From assembly GCF_000377905.1 (NCBI RefSeq), contig NZ_KB898872.1:347884-411883 (forward strand): a stretch of 64,000 nt of DNA, read 5' to 3'. Under the pieces are notes generated by a model. The model worked only from the letters and a program-made list of their open reading frames with translations. It was not told the DNA's origin and did no database searches. This DNA comes from Thioalkalivibrio sp. ALMg11. Its GTDB lineage: Bacteria > Pseudomonadota > Gammaproteobacteria > Ectothiorhodospirales > Ectothiorhodospiraceae. Below are positions 34,550-44,941 of this stretch, in pieces; position 1 is the stretch's first letter, and each line of letters starts with the position of its first letter. The position numbers and the translations under genes were made by a program.

Positions 34550-36043
34550 TTATTCCCCGGTTTCGAACCACGGGGCGCGCGCCGTCATGATCAGCGCCGA
34601 CGCCTCTTCCGTATCCAGGCCAGTCATCTCGACCACATCGTCGGATGCCTGCTCCGCCAGGTCCTCCATGGTGCACACGCCATGTGACGCCAGCTTGTTC
34701 GCCAGCGCCGGGCTCATGCCTTCCATGCCAAGGAGATCCTCGGCGGCCTGATAGCCATCGCCACCCTCGGCCGCGATGGCCTTGGTCAGGAGCGCGTCGC
34801 TCGCGCGATTGCGCAGCTCCTCGACCATGGCCTCGTCGAACTCCTCGATCGCCAGCAGTTCCGCCTCTTCCACATAGGCCACCTCGTCCAGGGTCGTAAA
34901 GCCTTCCTGAACCAGGATGCTGGCGACTTCCTCGTCGACATCCAGGGCCTCCATGAAGAATGCGACCAACTGCTGGGTCTCGGCGTCACTCTTCTCGGCC
35001 GCCTGTTCCTCGGTCATCACATTCAGTTCCCAGCCGGTCAGCTGGGAGGCCAGACGAATGTTCTGGCCGCCGCGGCCGATGGCCAGCGACAGCTTGTCTT
35101 CCTCGACCGCGATGTCCATCGACTGCTTGTCTTCATCGACCACGATCGACAGGACCTCCGCCGGGGACATGGCGTTGATCACAAACTGCGCCGGATTTTC
35201 GTCCCAGACGATGATGTCGATGCGCTCGCCGGCCAACTCATTGGAGACTGACTGCACGCGCGAGCCGCGCATGCCGACGCAGGCGCCGACCGGGTCCAGA
35301 CGGGGGTCGTTGGAGCGCACCGCGATCTTGGCGCGCATGCCCGGGTCGCGTGCCGCACCCATGATGTCGATGATGTTCTGACCGACTTCCGGCACCTCGA
35401 GCTTGAACAGCTCCATCAGGAACTCCGGCGCGGTCCGGCTGAGCATCAGCTGCGGGCCACGGGCCTCGGGGCGGATCTCCTTGAGATAGCCGCGCAGCCG
35501 GTCATTGGTGCGCACGGTCTCGCGCGGGATCATGTGTTCGCGCGGGATCAGGGCCTCGGCGTTGCTCCCGAGATCCACGTAAGTGCCATTGCGATCCGTA
35601 CGCTTGACGATCCCCATCACCAGCGTGCCAACGCGATCCTGGTACTCCGCGACGACCTTGGCCCGCTCGGCTTCGCGCACCTTCTGCACGATGACCTGCT
35701 TCGCCGCCTGGGCCGCGATGCGACCGAAGTCCACGGCCTCGACCGGCTCCTCGATCACGTCGCCGACCTGGGCATCAGGGTTCTTCTGCTGGGCATAGGA
35801 CAGCAGCGTCTGGTATTCCGGGGACTCGAACTCGGGGTCCTCATCGTCCACCACGGTCCAGCGACGGAAGGCGTCGTAGTCGCCCTCCTCGCGGTCGATG
35901 CTTACGCGGACGTCCATCTTCCCGCCGTGGTACTTGCGGGTCGCCATCGCCAGGGCCGATTCCAGGGCTTCGAAGATGATGTCCTTCTCCACTCCCTTCT
36001 CGTTCGCCACGGCATCGGCGACCAGCAGGATCTCCTTGTTCAT
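34550..36043 (-). CDS. nusA: Transcription elongation factor NusA
   Basis: NusA binds RNA polymerase and controls pausing, termination and antitermination. The 497 residues include an N-terminal polymerase-binding domain ([17 protein letters not shown]), S1 (about 135-200), two KH domains ([32 protein letters not shown]) and two acidic C-terminal repeats (about 365-495; [20 protein letters not shown]), as in gammaproteobacteria. It lies between rimP and infB, as is standard. Confidence 0.97.
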   Translation of the reverse strand: MNKEILLVADAVANEKGVEKDIIFEALESALAMATRKYHGGKMDVRVSIDREEGDYDAFRRWTVVDDEDPEFESPEYQTLLSYAQQKNPDAQVGDVIEEPVEAVDFGRIAAQAAKQVIVQKVREAERAKVVAEYQDRVGTLVMGIVKRTDRNGTYVDLGSNAEALIPREHMIPRETVRTNDRLRGYLKEIRPEARGPQLMLSRTAPEFLMELFKLEVPEVGQNIIDIMGAARDPGMRAKIAVRSNDPRLDPVGACVGMRGSRVQSVSNELAGERIDIIVWDENPAQFVINAMSPAEVLSIVVDEDKQSMDIAVEEDKLSLAIGRGGQNIRLASQLTGWELNVMTEEQAAEKSDAETQQLVAFFMEALDVDEEVASILVQEGFTTLDEVAYVEEAELLAIEEFDEAMVEELRNRASDALLTKAIAAEGGDGYQAAEDLLGMEGMSPALANKLASHGVCTMEDLAEQASDDVVEMTGLDTEEASALIMTARAPWFETGE

Positions 36044-36120
36044 GTCTTGCCTCTCCGCACTCGACAGTCGCCTGCCGATTCAACAAAAAGCGTAGCAGCG
36101 CCCTGTACCACAGCTATTTT

Positions 36121-36576
36121 TTATAGCTGCTCAAGGACACGCGCGTTGTGGATCGCGGCCAGCGGCAGCTCGTAGGCCATGCCGTCCACTTCCACCTCGA
36201 TCATTGGATCTTCCACCGACAGCAGCACGCCACGGAAATTACGGCGGTCATGCTCCGGCCATGCCAGACGCACCTTCACCGGGTGACCGATGTAGCTCTG
36301 GAACTGCTCTGGGGTAAACAGGGGACGTTCGATACCGGGGCTGGACACCTCGAGGGTGTAGTTCCCCTTCAGGATCTCCTCGACCTCGATGACCGCACCG
36401 GTCTGATCACTGACACGTGCGCAATCGTCCACCGTGACGCCATTCTCGCCATCGATATAGATCCGCAAGACAGGCGGCGTGGAGCCGGAGTGGTACTCCA
36501 GTCCCCACAGCTGCATGCCTTCCCCCTCAACCACCGGGGTCAGCAGCGTCTTCAGTTGTTCAGCCTTCTGCGACAA
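36121..36576 (-). CDS. rimP: Ribosome maturation factor RimP
   Basis: RimP is needed for 30S maturation. The 151 residues from TTG 36576 show SQKAEQLKTLLTPVVEGEGM, EVSSPGIERPLFTPEQF and VRLAWPE, matching family length. The open frame extends to 36657, but the upstream 27 codons run through an intrinsic terminator (36620-36642), so the TTG at 36576 (GAG six bases upstream) is preferred. The stop codon sits in the palindrome CAGCTAT/ATAGCTG (36111-36129). It is the first protein gene of the nusA operon, after tRNA-fMet. Confidence 0.85.
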   Translation of the reverse strand: MSQKAEQLKTLLTPVVEGEGMQLWGLEYHSGSTPPVLRIYIDGENGVTVDDCARVSDQTGAVIEVEEILKGNYTLEVSSPGIERPLFTPEQFQSYIGHPVKVRLAWPEHDRRNFRGVLLSVEDPMIEVEVDGMAYELPLAAIHNARVLEQL

Positions 36577-36619
36577 GGGCGTCTCGATCGACTCCGTCCC
36601 GCTGGCGGGACCCGGAAAC

Positions 36620-36642
36620 AAAAAAAGGGCGTCGAACGCCCC
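36620..36642 (-). terminator. Intrinsic terminator before rimP
   Basis: On the minus strand, GGGCGT-TCG-ACGCCC is followed directly by TTTTTTT. It is the second terminator between tRNA-fMet and rimP, and lies inside the extended upstream frame of rimP. Confidence 0.8.
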
Positions 36643-36735
36643 TCGTACACCTTTCAAGATGACAGCAACACGGTGCGTGCTGCGAGGCGCGCGGGAGCGC
36701 GGCTCAAGGGCGATTCACCACTGGCGAAGACCCTT

Positions 36736-36760
36736 AACAAAAAGGCCCCGTACGGGGCCT
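36736..36760 (-). terminator. Intrinsic terminator after tRNA-fMet
   Basis: On the minus strand, AGGCCCCGTACGGGGCCT is followed by TTTTGTT. The hairpin begins 12 bases after the tRNA 3' end. Confidence 0.85.
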
Positions 36761-36771
36761 CTCTGACAAAT

Positions 36772-36848
36772 TGGTAGCGGGGGCAGGATTTGAACCTGCG
36801 ACCTTCGGGTTATGAGCCCGACGAGCTGCCAGACTGCTCCACCCCGCA
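36772..36848 (-). tRNA. Initiator tRNA-fMet (CAT), metY position
   Basis: The 77-base tRNA has anticodon CAT in the loop CTCATAA, flanked by three G-C pairs (GGG/CCC) in the anticodon stem, the mark of initiator tRNA. The CCA end is encoded. The first acceptor pair is U1-U72, an unpaired position as required of initiators (C1-A72 in E. coli). It lies upstream of rimP-nusA-infB, exactly as metY does in E. coli. Confidence 0.95.
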
Positions 36849-36861
36849 TCCGAGACGCAGA

Positions 36862-36891
36862 ACTATACCAAAGCGGCGACCCACCCCGCAA
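36862..36891 (-). promoter_or_regulatory. Sigma-70 promoter of tRNA-fMet
   Basis: On the minus strand, TTGCGG (36886-36891) and TATAGT (36862-36867) have an 18-base spacer and stand about 13 bases before the tRNA. A 7-bp stem CGGCGAC/GTCGCCG (36874-36902) that may end the nuo transcript overlaps the -35. Confidence 0.6.
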
Positions 36892-36908
36892 GGGCTGTCG
36901 CCGATTAT

Positions 36909-37250
36909 TTACCGTGACCGACGCTGGCCGGCGCGCAGGTGCGGGCGCAGGTCGTAGCGCCAGATGTAGCCGGGCAGGGCAAACATCGCGAACAGCGCCA
37001 GAGTGATCACGTAGAACTCCCAACCCTGCGAATGCATGCCGCCGGTCGCCTGGAACTCCAGGCCCTTCCCGATCGCGCCGATCACAACATACAGCACCAG
37101 CCATTCGCCAATGCGGGTCCACGGGCCCTTGGTGCCCTCTGGAAGGACCATCAGGCCAATACGTTCGCTGAGCCAGGGCAGGTTGGCGCTGATGAACGCG
37201 ACAACCACATACCCCCAGACCAGAACTTCAAACGGAATCCACTGTGTCAC
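36909..37250 (-). CDS. DUF2818-family membrane protein after nuoN
   Basis: The 113-residue protein has four hydrophobic stretches (about 9-28, 30-38, 48-62, 82-98) and matches the DUF2818 family, found right after nuoN in several proteobacteria. It starts 3 bases after the nuoN stop and is the last gene of the complex I operon. It is likely an inner-membrane protein tied to complex I assembly or stability, but the role is not established. Confidence 0.8.
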   Translation of the reverse strand: MTQWIPFEVLVWGYVVVAFISANLPWLSERIGLMVLPEGTKGPWTRIGEWLVLYVVIGAIGKGLEFQATGGMHSQGWEFYVITLALFAMFALPGYIWRYDLRPHLRAGQRRSR

Positions 37251-37253
37251 GAT

Positions 37254-38702
37254 TTACCCGATAATTGCGTAGTGGGTTAGAGACAGCAGCAGCCCCGGGA
37301 AAATTCCCAGCAGCAGCACCGCAAGCCCGTTAATGCTAAGCGCGGCGGCCAGCGCACCGGACGGCTGGACCGGCTCCTCCGCGCCTTCCTGGGGGTCGTC
37401 GAAGAACATCATCTTGACCACACGCAGGTAGTAGAAGGCGCCAATGATCGAGAAGACCACCGCGACGATCGCCAGCCAGACCAGCTCCGCGCCCACTGCG
37501 GCCTGGATCACCGCCAGCTTGGCGTAGAAGCCGACCGTCGGCGGTACACCGGCCATGGAGAACAGCAACAGCAGCATGATGAAGGCAAACCAGGGGTTGC
37601 GCTTGGCCAGCCCCTTGAAGTCGTCGATCTGATCGGCTTCAAAGCCCTTGCGCGACAGGAACACGATCATCCCGAAGCCCCCGGCGGCGGTAATCGCGTA
37701 GACGATCACGTAGAACATCGCCGAGGCATAGCCGCTGTCGGTACCCGCCAGGATCCCCATGAACAGGAACCCGATATGGGCAATGGTCGAGTAGGCCAGC
37801 ATGCGTTTGATGCTGGTCTGGGCGATCGCGATCACGTTGCCCACCGCCAGCGACAGTACCGCGAGGATGATCAGCATGCCCTGCCAGTCGGCATGCAGCG
37901 GACCCATGCCCTCCACCAGCAGGCGCATCAGGAAGGCGAAGGCGGCAATCTTGGGCGCGGTGGCGATGAACAGCGTGACCGCCGTGGGGGCGCCATCGTA
38001 GACATCCGGCACCCACATATGGAACGGCACTGCCCCCAGCTTGAAAGCGATCGCGACCACCAGGAACACCAGGCCGAAGACCAGCGGGACGTTCATGCCC
38101 TCGTCCGCGGCCACCAGTTCGGCGGCGATCACGGCAATATCCAGCGAACCGGTCATGCCATAGATCATGGACATGCCGTACAGCAGCAGCCCGGACGCCA
38201 GCGCGCCCAGCACGAAGTACTTCATCGCCGCCTCGGTCGCGCGCGAGTTGTCGCGCCAGAACGCAACCAGCGCGTAGGACGACAGCGACAGCAGCTCCAG
38301 GCCCAGATACAGGGTCAGCAGGTTGTGCCCGGAGATCATGATCATCATGCCCAGCACGGCAAACAGGCCGAGGATGTAGAACTCGCCCTTGTGGATGCCG
38401 CGTTCCATCAGGTACGGCCGCGCATACAGGAAGACCAGGAAGCTGGTCACGTACACCGCCAGCTTCAGGATGTCGGCCATGGGATCCTTGACGAAGGTGT
38501 CGCTGAAGGTCAGGACCGTCTCCGGACCCATCAACCACAACGTCAGGCCAGCCGCTGCAACCAGGGTCGCCTGTACCAGGCCGTAGGTGACATCACGCCG
38601 CGAATCCGGCAGGAACGCGTCGATCACCAGGATCAGGCACGCCATCCCGAGCACAAACATCTCGGGCACGGCGGGGAGAAAGTTGGGGATCTCGAAATTC
38701 AT
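37254..38702 (-). CDS. nuoN: NADH-quinone oxidoreductase subunit N
   Basis: NuoN is one of three antiporter-like proton-pumping subunits of the membrane arm of complex I. The 482-residue protein has about 14 transmembrane helices and the family segments [21 protein letters not shown] (about residue 115, shown as landmark) and [21 protein letters not shown] (about 220). Conserved charged residues in the helices are Glu-rich ELLSL and Lys in FKLGA. It lies 13 bases after nuoM. Confidence 0.96.
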   Translation of the reverse strand: MNFEIPNFLPAVPEMFVLGMACLILVIDAFLPDSRRDVTYGLVQATLVAAAGLTLWLMGPETVLTFSDTFVKDPMADILKLAVYVTSFLVFLYARPYLMERGIHKGEFYILGLFAVLGMMIMISGHNLLTLYLGLELLSLSSYALVAFWRDNSRATEAAMKYFVLGALASGLLLYGMSMIYGMTGSLDIAVIAAELVAADEGMNVPLVFGLVFLVVAIAFKLGAVPFHMWVPDVYDGAPTAVTLFIATAPKIAAFAFLMRLLVEGMGPLHADWQGMLIILAVLSLAVGNVIAIAQTSIKRMLAYSTIAHIGFLFMGILAGTDSGYASAMFYVIVYAITAAGGFGMIVFLSRKGFEADQIDDFKGLAKRNPWFAFIMLLLLFSMAGVPPTVGFYAKLAVIQAAVGAELVWLAIVAVVFSIIGAFYYLRVVKMMFFDDPQEGAEEPVQPSGALAAALSINGLAVLLLGIFPGLLLSLTHYAIIG

Positions 38703-38715
38703 GTCAGGCGCCCCT

Positions 38716-40230
38716 TCAGAGCTTCGACTGCGCGATATGCGCCACGAGGTGGTCGATGGTCGCGTTCATCACATCCAGCAGCGGGGCCGGCCACACGCCC
38801 AGCAGCAGCGTGAAGAAGGCCAGCACGCCCATCAGGAAGAACTCGCGGCGATTCATGTCGGAAAGACCGGCCACGTTCTCGTTGGCCACCGCGCCGAAGA
38901 TCACGCGCTTGACCATCCAGAGGGTGTAGCCGGCGGCCAGGATCAGTGTGGTCGCGGCCAGGAAGGCGATCCAGAAGTCGGCCTTGAACGCGGCGAGGAT
39001 GACCATGAACTCGCCGACGAACCCGGAGGTGCCCGGCAGGCCGGTGTTGGCCATTGCGAACAGCACGAAGAACGCGGCGAACCACGGCATGGTGTTCACC
39101 ACACCGCCGTAGTCGGCAATCTGCCGGCTGTGCAGGCGGTCATACAGCACGCCGACCGCAAGGAACATCGCCGCCGAGATGAAGCCGTGCGAGATCATCT
39201 GCACCATGCCACCGGCGATACCCAGCGAGGCGCCTTCCCAGTCCCCAGTGTTGGAGTAAATGTAGAAGGCCAGGAAGAAGCCCAGCGTCACGAAGCCCAT
39301 GTGGGCGATCGACGAATAAGCGATCAGCTTCTTCATGTCGCTCTGGATCAGCGCCACCAGGCCGATGTAGACGATGGCGATCAGCGACAGCACGATCATC
39401 ATCGTATCCAGCACGGCGCTGGCATCCGGGGTGATCGGCAGCGAGAAGCGCAGGAAGCCATAGCCCCCGATCTTCAGCATGATCGCGGCCAGGATCACCG
39501 AGCCGCCGGTGGGGGCCTCCACGTGGGCATCCGGCAGCCAGGTATGCACCGGGAACATCGGGATCTTTACCGCGAACGCCATGAAGAATGCGAGGAAGAT
39601 CAGGATCTGTGCAGTCAGGCCGATCTGCAGGGCATGGAAATCCTGGATCAGGAAGCTGCCCGACTGGATGTACATCCAGACCAGCGCGACCAGCATGAAC
39701 ACCGAGCCGAGGAAGGTGTAGAGGAAGAACTTGAGGGTCGCGTAGACGCGCCGCGGACCGCCCCAGATCCCGATCACCAGGAACATCGGGATCAGCATCG
39801 CCTCGAAGAACACGTAAAACAGCACCGCATCCATCGATGCGAACATGCCGATCATCAGGCCTTCCATCACCAGCATCGCGGCCAGATAGTAGGCGATGCG
39901 GTCCTTCACCGATTCCCACGCGGCAACCACCACGACCACGGTGATCAGCGTGGTTAGCAGGATCAGCGGCATGGAGATGCCGTCGACACCCAGGTGGTAG
40001 TTCACGTTGAACGCCGGGATCCAGGAGGCCAGCTCCTGGAACTGCATGTCGGCGGTCCCCCGCTCGAACACGAACCATAGCGGCAAGCTGACCACGAAGG
40101 TCGCCACGGCCACCGCGAGCCCGAGCCGACGCGCCACATGGGGCGCGTCGCGCCCGGCGGCGAGCACCAGGAAGCCGCCGAGAATCGGCAGCCAGATCAA
40201 CAGACTCAAGATAGGCCAGTCAGCAAACAT
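38716..40230 (-). CDS. nuoM: NADH-quinone oxidoreductase subunit M
   Basis: NuoM is an antiporter-like proton channel subunit of complex I, 504 residues with about 14 transmembrane helices. Family motifs are [16 protein letters not shown] (about 125; essential Glu) and [17 protein letters not shown] (about 225; essential Lys). It lies between nuoL and nuoN, with a gap of 52 bases from nuoL. Confidence 0.96.
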   Translation of the reverse strand: MFADWPILSLLIWLPILGGFLVLAAGRDAPHVARRLGLAVAVATFVVSLPLWFVFERGTADMQFQELASWIPAFNVNYHLGVDGISMPLILLTTLITVVVVVAAWESVKDRIAYYLAAMLVMEGLMIGMFASMDAVLFYVFFEAMLIPMFLVIGIWGGPRRVYATLKFFLYTFLGSVFMLVALVWMYIQSGSFLIQDFHALQIGLTAQILIFLAFFMAFAVKIPMFPVHTWLPDAHVEAPTGGSVILAAIMLKIGGYGFLRFSLPITPDASAVLDTMMIVLSLIAIVYIGLVALIQSDMKKLIAYSSIAHMGFVTLGFFLAFYIYSNTGDWEGASLGIAGGMVQMISHGFISAAMFLAVGVLYDRLHSRQIADYGGVVNTMPWFAAFFVLFAMANTGLPGTSGFVGEFMVILAAFKADFWIAFLAATTLILAAGYTLWMVKRVIFGAVANENVAGLSDMNRREFFLMGVLAFFTLLLGVWPAPLLDVMNATIDHLVAHIAQSKL

Positions 40231-40282
40231 GGTCGTTCCTTGAAACAGCGATGGGCTTCGAGCGCATGGGTGTCGAAGCCGC

Positions 40283-42292
40283 TCAGATCACGAAGGCGAA
40301 CATCAGGACCAGCAGGCCGATGATCATCACGAACGCGTAGTGGTAGAGGAAGCCGGACTGCATGTGGCGGACACGCGACGAGATCCAGCCGATCGAGCGC
40401 GCAGTGCCATTGACCAGCAGCCCGTCGATGATCAGCGCGTCACCGTAGCGCCACAGGGCACGCCCGAGACGCACCGACCCGCCGGCAAAGAACCAGTCGT
40501 TGAAGCGGTCGAAGCCGTACTTGTCCTCGAGGATGCGCACCCCGAGCTTCAGGCGTTCGGCGATCAACCCCGGCAGTTCCGGGCGCTTCATGTACAGGTA
40601 CCAGGCGGTCGCCAGTCCGGCCATTGCCAGCCAGAACGCCGGCAGCATGAGCCCGTGAAGTACAAATCCCAGCACGCCGGTATAGCTCTCGCCCTTGGTC
40701 GCCAGCACATCCTGCTCCGGCAACACGAACAGGCTGTTGGCGAAGAAATCGCCAAACAACATCGGACCGATGAAGTAGCCAGCCACGACCGACGGGATCG
40801 CCAGCAGGATCAGCGGCACGGTCACCACCCACGGCGACTCCTTCGGTTGCAGCGGACCGTGGTGGTGGTCATCGCCATGCTCGTCGTCGTGCTCGTCACC
40901 ATGGTCCGGCATGTACTTGTGTGCCTGGTCATAGCGCTCCTCGCCATGGAACACCATGAAGAACATGCGGAAGGTGTATAGCGCGGTGACGAACACCCCG
41001 GCCAGCACCAGCCAGTAGGCGAAGGTCGCCCCCGGGGTCTGGGAGTAACCCACCGCCTCGATGATCGCGTCCTTGGAGAAGAACCCGGAGAAGAACGGGA
41101 AGCCGATCAACGCCAGGGACCCGATGAGAGCAGTCACGTAGGTGATCGGCATGTACCGACGCAGGCCGCCCATCGCGCGCATGTCCTGCAGGTGGTGCAT
41201 GGCGATGATCACCGAGCCGGCGGCCAGGAACAGCAGCGCCTTGAAGAAGGCGTGGGTCATCAGGTGGAACAGACCCGCAGCGTAGGCCGAGGCACCCAGA
41301 GCCACGGTCATGTAGCCCAGCTGGGACAGCGTCGAATAGGCGACCACACGCTTGATGTCGTTCTGCACCAGCCCGACGAGGCCCATGAAGAACGCGGTGA
41401 TCGCGCCGATGATGAGAATGAAAGACAGCGCCGCAACCGAGAATTCGTACAGCGGCGACATGCGCGCGACCATGAAGATGCCGGCGGTCACCATGGTGGC
41501 CGCGTGGATCAGGGCGGAGATCGGCGTCGGGCCTTCCATGGAGTCCGGGAGCCAGACATGCAGCGGGACCTGGGCGGATTTACCCATCGCACCAATGAAC
41601 AGGAAGATCAGGGCCAGATCCAGCAGGCCAAAGGTCCAGCCGGGCCAGATGGTGATCGTGGCCTCGCTCATCGACTGGCCTTCGGCGAACACCTCGGTGT
41701 AGTTCAGGCTGCCGGTGTAGAACACCAGCGCGGCGATACCGATCAGGAAACCAAAATCCCCAACGCGATTAACGATGAACGCCTTCATGTTCGCGTAGGT
41801 CGCGGTCGGACGCTTGTACCAGAAGCCGATCAGCAGATAGGAGACCAGGCCCACGGCCTCCCAGCCGAAGAACAACTGCATGAAGTTGTTCGCCATCACC
41901 AGCATCAGCATGGAGAAGGTGAACAGGGAGATGTACGCGAAGAAACGCTGGTAGCCCGGATCGTCCTTCATGTAGCCGATCGTGTAGATGTGCACCATCA
42001 GCGAGACGAAGGTCACCACGAGCATCATCATCGCGGTCAGGTTGTCGACCAGGAACCCGACTTCGAACTGGATGCCGTCGGACACCAGCCAGGTGTAGAG
42101 GGTCTCGTTGTAGACCCCGGCATCCCCGAAGACATGCGCCCAGAAGACCACCAAAGACAGGATGAACGACACCGCCACCCCCAGGATGGTGACGGTGTGC
42201 GCCCCGGCACGGCCGATCTGACGGCCGAACAGGCCGGCGGCGATCGCGCCGAATAGCGGCGCCAGAACAATGAGTAGATAGATCGTATCCAT
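40283..42292 (-). CDS. nuoL: NADH-quinone oxidoreductase subunit L
   Basis: NuoL is the distal antiporter-like subunit of complex I, 669 residues with about 16 transmembrane helices and a long lateral helix near the C-terminus. Family motifs are FFGWEAVGLVSYLLIGFW (about 138; essential Glu) and GKSAQVPLHVWLPDSMEGPTP (about 226; essential Lys). A His/Asp/Glu-rich loop (GDEHDDEHGDDHHHG, about 455) is an unusual insertion that could bind divalent metal. It follows nuoK by 6 bases. Confidence 0.96.
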   Translation of the reverse strand: MDTIYLLIVLAPLFGAIAAGLFGRQIGRAGAHTVTILGVAVSFILSLVVFWAHVFGDAGVYNETLYTWLVSDGIQFEVGFLVDNLTAMMMLVVTFVSLMVHIYTIGYMKDDPGYQRFFAYISLFTFSMLMLVMANNFMQLFFGWEAVGLVSYLLIGFWYKRPTATYANMKAFIVNRVGDFGFLIGIAALVFYTGSLNYTEVFAEGQSMSEATITIWPGWTFGLLDLALIFLFIGAMGKSAQVPLHVWLPDSMEGPTPISALIHAATMVTAGIFMVARMSPLYEFSVAALSFILIIGAITAFFMGLVGLVQNDIKRVVAYSTLSQLGYMTVALGASAYAAGLFHLMTHAFFKALLFLAAGSVIIAMHHLQDMRAMGGLRRYMPITYVTALIGSLALIGFPFFSGFFSKDAIIEAVGYSQTPGATFAYWLVLAGVFVTALYTFRMFFMVFHGEERYDQAHKYMPDHGDEHDDEHGDDHHHGPLQPKESPWVVTVPLILLAIPSVVAGYFIGPMLFGDFFANSLFVLPEQDVLATKGESYTGVLGFVLHGLMLPAFWLAMAGLATAWYLYMKRPELPGLIAERLKLGVRILEDKYGFDRFNDWFFAGGSVRLGRALWRYGDALIIDGLLVNGTARSIGWISSRVRHMQSGFLYHYAFVMIIGLLVLMFAFVI

Positions 42293-42298
42293 GGCCGT

Positions 42299-42604
42299 TT
42301 ATCCCTTCATTGCATCCATGTCCTGGACGTTGATGGTTCCGCGATTACGGAACAGCAACACCAGGATGGCGAGGCCGATGGCCGCCTCGGCCGCGGCGAC
42401 GGTCAGGATGAAGAACACGAACACCTGGCCCGCGAGGTCCTGCAGGAAAAACGAAAAGGCAATGAAGTTGATGTTCACCGCGAGCATCATCAGCTCGATG
42501 CACATCAACAGCACGATCACGTTTTTCCGGTTCAGGAAGATCCCGGCGACGCTAATGGAAAACAAAAGCGCAGCCAGCACCAGGTAGTGCTCTAGCGTAA
42601 TCAT
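42299..42604 (-). CDS. nuoK: NADH-quinone oxidoreductase subunit K
   Basis: NuoK is a small membrane subunit of 101 residues with three helices in the proton path of complex I. Two conserved glutamates lie in [16 protein letters not shown] (about 37) and [14 protein letters not shown] (about 72). It starts 89 bases after nuoJ, a wider gap than elsewhere in the operon. Confidence 0.95.
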   Translation of the reverse strand: MITLEHYLVLAALLFSISVAGIFLNRKNVIVLLMCIELMMLAVNINFIAFSFFLQDLAGQVFVFFILTVAAAEAAIGLAILVLLFRNRGTINVQDMDAMKG

Positions 42605-42693
42605 GTTCTAGCCCTGAGTTCTTTCGGGGACGTTGACCGCCCCCGGTGTCCGGGTCCCGGCGCGCGGCCGGGATGCCTGTGTACTCGGTTTGC

Positions 42694-43350
42694 CTACTTG
42701 GAGCCGTCCTTACTGTCCGGCGCGTTCGCCCCGGACCCCTGCGCACCCCGGCGCGGGGCCTTCTTCTTCTCCGACGGCATGGCGACCATGCGCACCCGGC
42801 CTTCGCGGGAGACCGCCATCTGCTTGCCCGGGTCGATCGACTTGTTGTCCGGACGCTTGCGCTGGGTCAGCGAGATCGCGGCGATGATCGCGACCAGCAG
42901 GATCACCGCGGCGATCTCGAACGGATAGACGTATTCGGTGTACAGGATCGCGCCCAGGGCCTCGGTATTGGAGTATTCCGGGCCGGCACGCTCGGGTGCG
43001 TCCATGGTGATGTACCGGGTAATCACCAGCACCAGCACGGTGGCCATGGCCAGCGCGACCACGATCCCAGCCGGCAGATACTCGGTGAAGCCCTCGCGCA
43101 GCTTGGCGAGGTTGATGTCCAGCATCATCACCACGAACAGGAACAGCACCATTACCGCGCCGACGTACACCAGCACCAGCACGATGCCGAGGAACTCGGC
43201 CTCCGCCATGAGCCACAACGCGGCGGCGGCAACGAAGCAAAGCACCAGGAACAGCGCCGCATGTACCGGGTTGCGCACGCTGATCATCGCCAGCGCGCCT
43301 CCCAGCAGGATCGCGCCGAACAGGTAGAAAAGGACGAGCTCGAAGGTCAT
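42694..43350 (-). CDS. nuoJ: NADH-quinone oxidoreductase subunit J
   Basis: NuoJ is a five-helix membrane subunit of complex I. The 218 residues include YVGAVMVLFLFVVMMLD (about 62-80), which carries the pi-bulge region of helix 3. The C-terminal 40 residues are basic and hydrophilic (PSEKKKAPRRGAQGSGA), longer than in E. coli. The gene lies 15 bases after nuoI. Confidence 0.95.
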   Translation of the reverse strand: MTFELVLFYLFGAILLGGALAMISVRNPVHAALFLVLCFVAAAALWLMAEAEFLGIVLVLVYVGAVMVLFLFVVMMLDINLAKLREGFTEYLPAGIVVALAMATVLVLVITRYITMDAPERAGPEYSNTEALGAILYTEYVYPFEIAAVILLVAIIAAISLTQRKRPDNKSIDPGKQMAVSREGRVRMVAMPSEKKKAPRRGAQGSGANAPDSKDGSK

Positions 43351-43365
43351 GAGGCGTTCCCTGCG

Positions 43366-43854
43366 TTACCGGTAGGGGGCGTCGACCGCGCGGGCCTGCG
43401 CGATCTCTTTCTCGAAGCGGTCACCGATGGCCAGGAGCTTGTCCTTGGTCATGATCTGCTCACCGCGATTCTCGAAGTGGTACTCGAACAGGTGCGTCTC
43501 GACGATGGAATCCACCGGACAGGCCTCCTCGCAAAAGCCGCAGAAGATGCACTTGAACAAATCGATGTCGTAGCGCGTGGTGCGTCGCGTGCCGTCATCG
43601 CGTTCCTCGGTATCGATGGTGATCGCCAGCGCCGGGCAGACCGCCTCGCACAGCTTGCAGGCGATACAGCGCTCCTCGCCGTTCGGGTAGCGACGCAGGG
43701 CGTGCAGACCGCGGAAGCGCGGCGACATTGGGGTCTTCTCGTCCGGATACTGCACCGTGAACTTGCGGCTCAGCAGGTAACGCCCGGTCAGGCGCAGCCC
43801 GAGCAGCAGCTCGAAGAACAGGAAACTCTTGAAGAAACGGCGCATCGCTTTCAT
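43366..43854 (-). CDS. nuoI: NADH-quinone oxidoreductase subunit I
   Basis: NuoI carries two [4Fe-4S] clusters (N6a, N6b) that pass electrons from NuoG to NuoB. The 162 residues contain both ligand sets: [12 protein letters not shown] (about 59-70) and [16 protein letters not shown] (about 98-113). The N-terminal amphipathic helix ([19 protein letters not shown]) contacts the membrane arm. Start ATG 43854 has GAGGAG upstream; a frame to 43911 overlaps nuoH unnecessarily. Confidence 0.96.
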   Translation of the reverse strand: MKAMRRFFKSFLFFELLLGLRLTGRYLLSRKFTVQYPDEKTPMSPRFRGLHALRRYPNGEERCIACKLCEAVCPALAITIDTEERDDGTRRTTRYDIDLFKCIFCGFCEEACPVDSIVETHLFEYHFENRGEQIMTKDKLLAIGDRFEKEIAQARAVDAPYR

Positions 43855-43864
43855 CACGAACTCC

Positions 43865-44929
43865 TCATGCGAACCACGGGCCGACGTTGAAGGCAACCAG
43901 CACGCCTTCAACGAACAGCCATACGATGGTCACCGGGATCAGCACCTTCCAGCCCAGCCGCATGATCTGGTCATAGCGATAGCGCGGGAAGGTGGCGCGG
44001 AACCACAAAAAGGCAAACAGGAACACGGCCGTCTTGAACAGGAACCAGTGAATCCCGTGATCCAGCAGTGCCCCGATCACCGGCCAGTCGAATACGGCGG
44101 CCGGCAGGATGCCCTGGAACGGCGACAGCCAGCCACCCAGGAACAGGATCGCGGTCAGGGCCGAAATCAGGATCATGTTTGCGTATTCGGCCAGGAAGAA
44201 CACCGCGAACGCCATGCCCGAGTACTCCACGTGGAAGCCGGCCACGATCTCGGACTCGCCTTCCGCCACGTCGAACGGGGCTCGGTTGGTCTCCGCGATA
44301 CCGGAGATGAAGTACACGAAGAACATTGGCAGCAGCGGCAGCAGGAACCAGTGGTACATGCTCCCCGACTGCGCCTCGATAATGCCGCCCACGTTCAAGG
44401 TGCCGGCGGCCATCAGCACGCCCACCAGGGCAAAGCCCATCGCGATCTCGTAGGAGACCAGTTGCGCAGCCGAGCGCAGCGAGCCCAGCAGCGCATACTT
44501 CGAGTTTGAGGCCCACCCGGCGATGATGATGCCGTACACGCCAAGCGAGGTCAGGGCCAGCAGATACAGCAGGCCGGCGTTCACGTCCGCCAGGGCCCCG
44601 CCGTCGAAGAACGGGATCACTGCCCAGGCGGCAAGGGCCGGCGCAATCGTGAGCACCGGGGCACTGAGGAACAGGAAGCGGTTGGCGTTGGTCGGGAGGA
44701 TGACCTCCTTGGTCAACAGCTTCAGGGCGTCCGCGATCGGCTGCAACCAGCCGCGCGGGCCCACCCGGTTCGGGCCGATCCGCACGTGGGCGTAGCCGAT
44801 CACCTTGCGCTCGGCGAAGGTCGTGTAGGCCACGGCCAGCATCAGCGGAATCACGATCAGCTGAATGCCGATCAGGATCTGCATGACCGTCGGCAGGCTG
44901 TAGAAGAGGTTCATCATCCAGTCGAACAT
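43865..44929 (-). CDS. nuoH: NADH-quinone oxidoreductase subunit H
   Basis: NuoH links the peripheral and membrane arms and helps form the quinone-binding site. The 354 residues show eight or so transmembrane helices, with the motifs [21 protein letters not shown] (about 51; first 20 residues) and [20 protein letters not shown] (about 218). It lies 12 bases after nuoG and 10 before nuoI. Confidence 0.96.
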   Translation of the reverse strand: MFDWMMNLFYSLPTVMQILIGIQLIVIPLMLAVAYTTFAERKVIGYAHVRIGPNRVGPRGWLQPIADALKLLTKEVILPTNANRFLFLSAPVLTIAPALAAWAVIPFFDGGALADVNAGLLYLLALTSLGVYGIIIAGWASNSKYALLGSLRSAAQLVSYEIAMGFALVGVLMAAGTLNVGGIIEAQSGSMYHWFLLPLLPMFFVYFISGIAETNRAPFDVAEGESEIVAGFHVEYSGMAFAVFFLAEYANMILISALTAILFLGGWLSPFQGILPAAVFDWPVIGALLDHGIHWFLFKTAVFLFAFLWFRATFPRYRYDQIMRLGWKVLIPVTIVWLFVEGVLVAFNVGPWFA

Positions 44930-44941
44930 GTCTTAAGTCCC

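Noticed and set aside
32416-34590. 724-codon plus-strand frame opposite infB
   Set aside because: It is antisense to a certain gene, with low-complexity Leu/Gly/Arg composition produced by the IF-2 linker read backwards.
42605-42693. Possible small gene between nuoJ and nuoK
   Set aside because: The frames here are short and lack a start with a ribosome-binding site; only GC-rich spacer is seen.
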